Positions 60,176-64,000 of a DNA stretch of 64,000 nt are shown here, piece by piece. This DNA is from Otatea glauca (lineage: Eukaryota > Streptophyta > Magnoliopsida > Poales > Poaceae). Positions within the stretch are counted from its first letter, which is position 1, and each line of letters opens with the position of its first letter. Made by a program: the position numbers and the translations under genes. The notes beneath the pieces are model-generated. The model was not told the DNA's origin. It saw only the letters and a program-made list of their open reading frames with translations, and made no database searches. The stretch spans positions 44,144,104-44,208,103 of the forward strand of contig CM070725.1 in assembly GCA_036346275.1 (NCBI GenBank), given 5' to 3'.

Positions 60176-62223
60176 ATAGATGCGCCGAAACTAGGAATCT
60201 TTTTTTCCGCTCCCGATTAAGTTCCTATGCACCAGTGTCCGTCAAGGCCTCAAGTCGAACGCCCGGGCGGCCTGCGGCCGGGGTCCCCTTCTCTGGTGCA
60301 CCGGGGACCTACCTTGGCTACCTACGTACTCATCACTGAAATTTACTCAATTTCCTGGGTTCGGTCAGCCGGCCGCTCAAACAGAGTAAAAATGCAACTG
60401 TGCCCTCATTTTTTCGACATGCATGCATTGCAACCCACGCATGAATGTTCTTTGCAATTTGTTCGGTTTTTGCTCCGTAGGCTGGTGCAGGAGATTGTTT
60501 ATTGGAAGTTGGAACACCAAGAACTGTGTGATGAGTTGATGACTGACGAAGGAAACAAACAAGGCACGATTAAATGGGTACGAACCTCTGCGCCTTGTGA
60601 GCTGTGTGCCTGTGCTTGCTGCCCCCCACCTTCTCTTCCGGCGCTATCGCTGTCGTATTTAAAGCCTCATTGCTTCCTAGTCTAAGGTTGTCATCTCTAA
60701 CCGTGATTTGCTGCTACAATTATGACTTATCACACATTTTTTAGCCTTATGACTTACATATCGTGGACTTAATTTTTTTTCTTAAGTTTGCTATACTTTG
60801 ATGTCAAATTATGTTGCTGTAAAAAGTATGACAAATCATATCTACCAAAAATTAGTTAGACATCAACCAAATAAATCCTAAGGTTCTACTTCTACCACGT
60901 CGCGCTTCTCGGTACAGCATCACAGGTGCACCACGAGCCACAGCTCCGTCCCGCCAGGGGGCCATAGAAACAAGACCAAAGTGTTGTGCTATAATTTAAT
61001 AAGAACCAATTTAGAAATGCCGGATTTTGAAAACCTTGGTTGTGGGCTTAGTATTATGCTCCTGAAGTCCTAGGTCCATTTACAATACCGGATTTTTTTT
61101 CTAGATTCCTACGAAATTACTAACTGTTTCTCATAGCATTTTATGTAAAATTATTGTGATGATTCTATTCTCCTATTTCCAAATAGCAAAATATAGGTTG
61201 TCAAGAAACAAACACTAGAAGTTTGGAGTATTACGGATCTCAAGCTATAGCCATGTCGGCAATTTCCAAAAGTGCAAATATATGGCTAATTTTTGTCCCA
61301 GACATAATCCTAGTCAAACAGGTCACGCACTCCCAACTAGATCTAGGCATTGGGTAAGGTTTTTTTGGATCGGCCCGTGACACGTTAGACACGTCACAGC
61401 ATGTATGCGTACGAGCTGGGCTGGCATGACACGAATGACAGGGTCGTACTGGATCTCACAGTCGAGCACAATAGACGGCATGGCACAACACGTTTACATA
61501 GGCTGTGCTTAGGCCGCCAAGGCACGAAATATACCTGATGGCCCGAAGCAGGCACGACATGCGGTAAGACGCTCTTCTGCGACATTGCGTCATGTTGTGG
61601 CTCACTCTAACTCCGGCACTTTTTGCGATCCTCGCATGTGGAAAAAGGGGAGACAACGAAGATGCTAAAAGGTGAAGAATGGAGGCCGAAGAGTATATGC
61701 TCACTGACACTGGGCATACGTACCGAGCAGCTCCACACTAGGGTACCTCACACTGGGTGTAAGGTTTTTAACACGCATTAACTCTGTATCAGTTCAAAAA
61801 TGAATAAAATTTAGTTTTTTCTCCTAATATTTGCATCCACCGCCTTAGCTCCATGCGTTTTCGGATCTTTTTCTATCGTCGCAATAGTGCAAATGGGCTG
61901 AGCTTAGGCCAGCACAGCACAAAGCCAGCATGAATCTCAAATGAACTATGCTTGGACTTGCTGAAGACAAACCAAACCAACACGGTACAGTACGATGACC
62001 CGACTAGACCGTGACGGCATAATAAACCCGTGCTCGGCATGACGCCCACCCTTACTCCCAACGCCATGTGCTATGCTGGTGCCTCCATTTGAACGAAGAG
62101 GCCCAAATCCGCGGCGGGCCCACTGCACAGTATCCCTAGTAATCTAACTACTCTCTCAGTCTAGGCTTATTTTTTTGTCACGTAAATCAAAATAACTAAA
62201 TTACCTTTAATTATTATCACTCG

Positions 62224-62224
<1 letters not shown>
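60176..62224. other. Intergenic DNA with GGCACGACA-like words
   Basis: 61370-62110 contains many words of the type GGCATGACACG, GGCACGAAAT and GCACGACATG in both orientations, a texture of old transposon ends. The 152-codon frame at 60227-60685 shows no family features. Confidence 0.4.

Positions 62225-62283
<59 letters not shown>
62225..62283. repeat. (AT)n microsatellite, about 29 units
   Basis: Uninterrupted AT dinucleotides. The protein frames through it (Y-I-Y-I) are artefacts. Confidence 0.97.
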
Positions 62284-62286
<3 letters not shown>

Positions 62287-62760
62287 GTAAAAAATATAAA
62301 GTAAATATTTATATTTATTGGAGGTACAGAGAAACATTGTACTAGTTTTTTCAATGAAATACGTCCGGTATGTACGGAGAACACAATTAAAAAAAACAGA
62401 AAAACTAGTGTACGGTATGCTGTTTTGATGGGAATCGACGAGAGCCGTCCGATCTTTTTCGTGTTCACACAGAAATGGCTTTCCGCAAAGACCACATGTA
62501 TTCCACTCTCCCCAAAGACCACTCGTATTCCATGCGTTCTCGCTTGTAGAGGGAGAGAGAAGCTCATGCTGATCAACTTCCCCCAAAACTCACGCTGGTA
62601 TAGTTCTCGCGTCTCGCTCATGCCGGGGATTGTGGGGGCTCGACGGTGGGTGTAGGCGGAAGGGAGGTACAACGAGTTCCAGCTGATCTAGGGTTTTCCA
62701 CGCTACTCGTAGGGGAGGCGGAGGCGGGGAGGTGGAGGCGGGGGCCCGCAGCTCCGATTT
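62284..62760. other. Intergenic DNA / possible 5' region of the next gene
   Basis: 62640-62750 is GC-rich and could be a leader. No start is certain. Confidence 0.3.
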
Positions 62761-64000
62761 TGGATCAGACTACAGTGACCTCTGATTCAGAGAAGCTGGT
62801 CTCCGATTTTTCTAGGGTGAGACAGGTGAGATATCTGTTGGTCGTTCCAAGTCTGATCAATCTTAATGCATTCTACTTCTATGCGGAATTAAAAGTATAT
62901 TTTGTCAATGTTTTTGTAAGCATGGAATCTCCGTCTGTTGATACTAATTTTGTATCTATGCAAGAAAAAAGTCAAGACGGTCACCTCAGCTGAAACCGAA
63001 GGGCACGCCTGCAGCTTCTCATGCAAGTCAAACGGGTCCAAAGCGTGCACAAATGGAGGTGGAAAGAAGCAGAAACATAATCATGTTGATTTTGAGCACA
63101 AGCCAGCAACTGAGTACATCATAAAACCTGTGCTTGTTCAACAAGAGACTAAGAAGATATAAATGGTATTAGTTTTCTCCTCTACAGATTTGTTCATATT
63201 ATCAAAACCAAAATTTAATGAAGTGATTTTTAATGTAGGGACGGTTAATATCTTATAGATGTTCTCTACATTGTATCCCATCGATAATTAAGTCTCTTTC
63301 TGAGGAACAGAAAAGATATGTTAGGAACATTAGATTTGAGAGTGTTAATGGTAGTATGTGAATTACCAAAGGATTTAACAATGTGATCAACCAAGTGGAT
63401 TGTGAAAGAGCCACCTTGGAGGTTGGTGGCAAATCAATACACATCAAGCCGTTGGTAGAGAAGATCCTTAGTGTTCTGTGTGGCTCCATGCAAGTACCAA
63501 TTGATGCAATTATGGAGGGCACACTTCATAGCAAATTCTCAATGGAGGGAGGAGACAATCTGTTAACCATGTGATTCCTGAGATGGTCAGTGAAAGAGAT
63601 GAGAAATCATTTTGCAAATCATTCATGCCTGTGATGCTATGCTTATTCTTGGCACCCAATACGAATCATAATATCAATAGATCATTATTGGATGCTATAA
63701 CAAATATGAAGAGAATTAAGGAGATGAATTGGTGTGAGTTTATTGCTGACTACTTGATTCAAGGTATCAGAGATTTCAAATCATCTAAAGCAAATAATGT
63801 GCAAGTGAAGGGCTGTGTATATATTCTTGATGTGAGTCAATTTTTTATATACATTTTGTCATCGCTATTTTTCATGAAATCAAAATATTTGTTTGCATTA
63901 TGTTAACAAATATTTATCCCTGATTGTTTACAGATCATATACATTGATTTTGTATCTGTGCCGGGTTTAAGTCCACCAGGTTTTCCACGGTTGAAATATG
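62761..64000 (+). pseudogene. Decayed exons of a transposon-associated plant gene family
   Basis: 62761-62829 could be a first exon ending CAG|GTGAGA. 62960-63160 is lysine-rich and ends E-Y-I-I-K-P-V-L-V. After an acceptor TTAATGTAG, 63241-63570 reads I-P-S-I-I-K-S-L-S-E-E-Q-K-R-Y-V-R then I-H-I-K-P-L-V, with a TGA at about 63358 and a frameshift near 63570. 63571-63829 holds L-F-L-A-P-N-T and N-W-C-E-F-I-A-D. An intron (GTGAGT at 63830, TTGTTTACAG before 63933) joins to I-I-Y-I-D-F at 63933. This resembles the uncharacterised grass proteins that often carry a C-terminal Ulp1-type protease and travel in DNA transposons. The assignment is from memory of sequence style. It continues beyond the window. 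Confidence 0.45.

Noticed and set aside
60227..60685. 152-codon frame
   Set aside because: No recognisable domain, mixed composition, no splice or promoter signal; chance is sufficient.
62167..62672. Frames with long Y-I repeats
   Set aside because: Produced by the (AT)n microsatellite.

Overview
This window looks like a repeat-rich stretch of a grass nuclear genome, most like rice (Oryza) or a close relative. The signs are large Ty3/gypsy and Ty1/copia LTR retrotransposons nested in each other, Stowaway-type MITEs, introns with GT-AG borders, and single-copy plant genes. No bacterial or organellar gene organisation is seen. Only two protein genes look intact: a mitochondrial complex I subunit of the ESSS/NDUFB11 type (25463-25828, minus) and a secreted DRT100-like leucine-rich-repeat protein (33848-34987, minus).

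Layout. 1-8877 is a Tekay-type chromovirus element (LTR end, tRNA-iMet primer site, ruined gag-pol, polypurine tract, 3.1-kb 3' LTR) that inserted into a second Ty3 element of the Tat lineage. The right part of that host, 8878-19785, holds pro-RT-RNase H-second RNase H-integrase, then an antisense spliced gene with its own TATA box, then a 1.2-kb 3' LTR. 20050-21441 looks like an LTR in the opposite orientation. 21442-26040 contains the complex I gene with four TGGGCY (site II) boxes in its promoter. 26620-28005 is an AT-rich element built of units of about 160 bp. 28006-33800 holds a foldback transposon with 8-bp flanking repeats and other repeats. 33848-35690 is the LRR gene with two interleaved Stowaway MITEs just upstream of its start. 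35700-41778 is mostly unassigned DNA with an LTR-like fragment and a short transposon-like element. 41779-53923 is a stack of three truncated retrotransposons: part of a Tekay-like LTR, a Tat-type LTR with its primer site and start of gag, and the 3' part of a copia element with a 3.4-kb LTR. 53924-54260 looks like the orphaned promoter and 5' leader of a minus-strand gene cut by that copia LTR. 54810-60175 has two more copies of the AT-rich element in inverted orientation around a perfect solo LTR. 60176-64000 is intergenic, with an (AT)n tract and the decayed exons of a transposon-associated gene family at the right edge.

The most unusual signal is in the copia LTR (50500-53923). About twenty short hairpins share the same loop, TGTGT, but have different stems (for example CCATTA/TAATGG, TTCATCA/TGATGAA, TATGCAAA/TTTGCATA, CTAATTGCA/TGCAATTAG, AAGCACA/TGTGCTT). 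The stem halves change together, so the hairpin shape itself seems to be what is kept. I know of no description of this. The second is the antisense gene of the Tat element, for which a TATA box and two frame-consistent introns can be read directly.

All family assignments were made by eye. Element boundaries are firm where LTR ends and target duplications are visible and approximate elsewhere.
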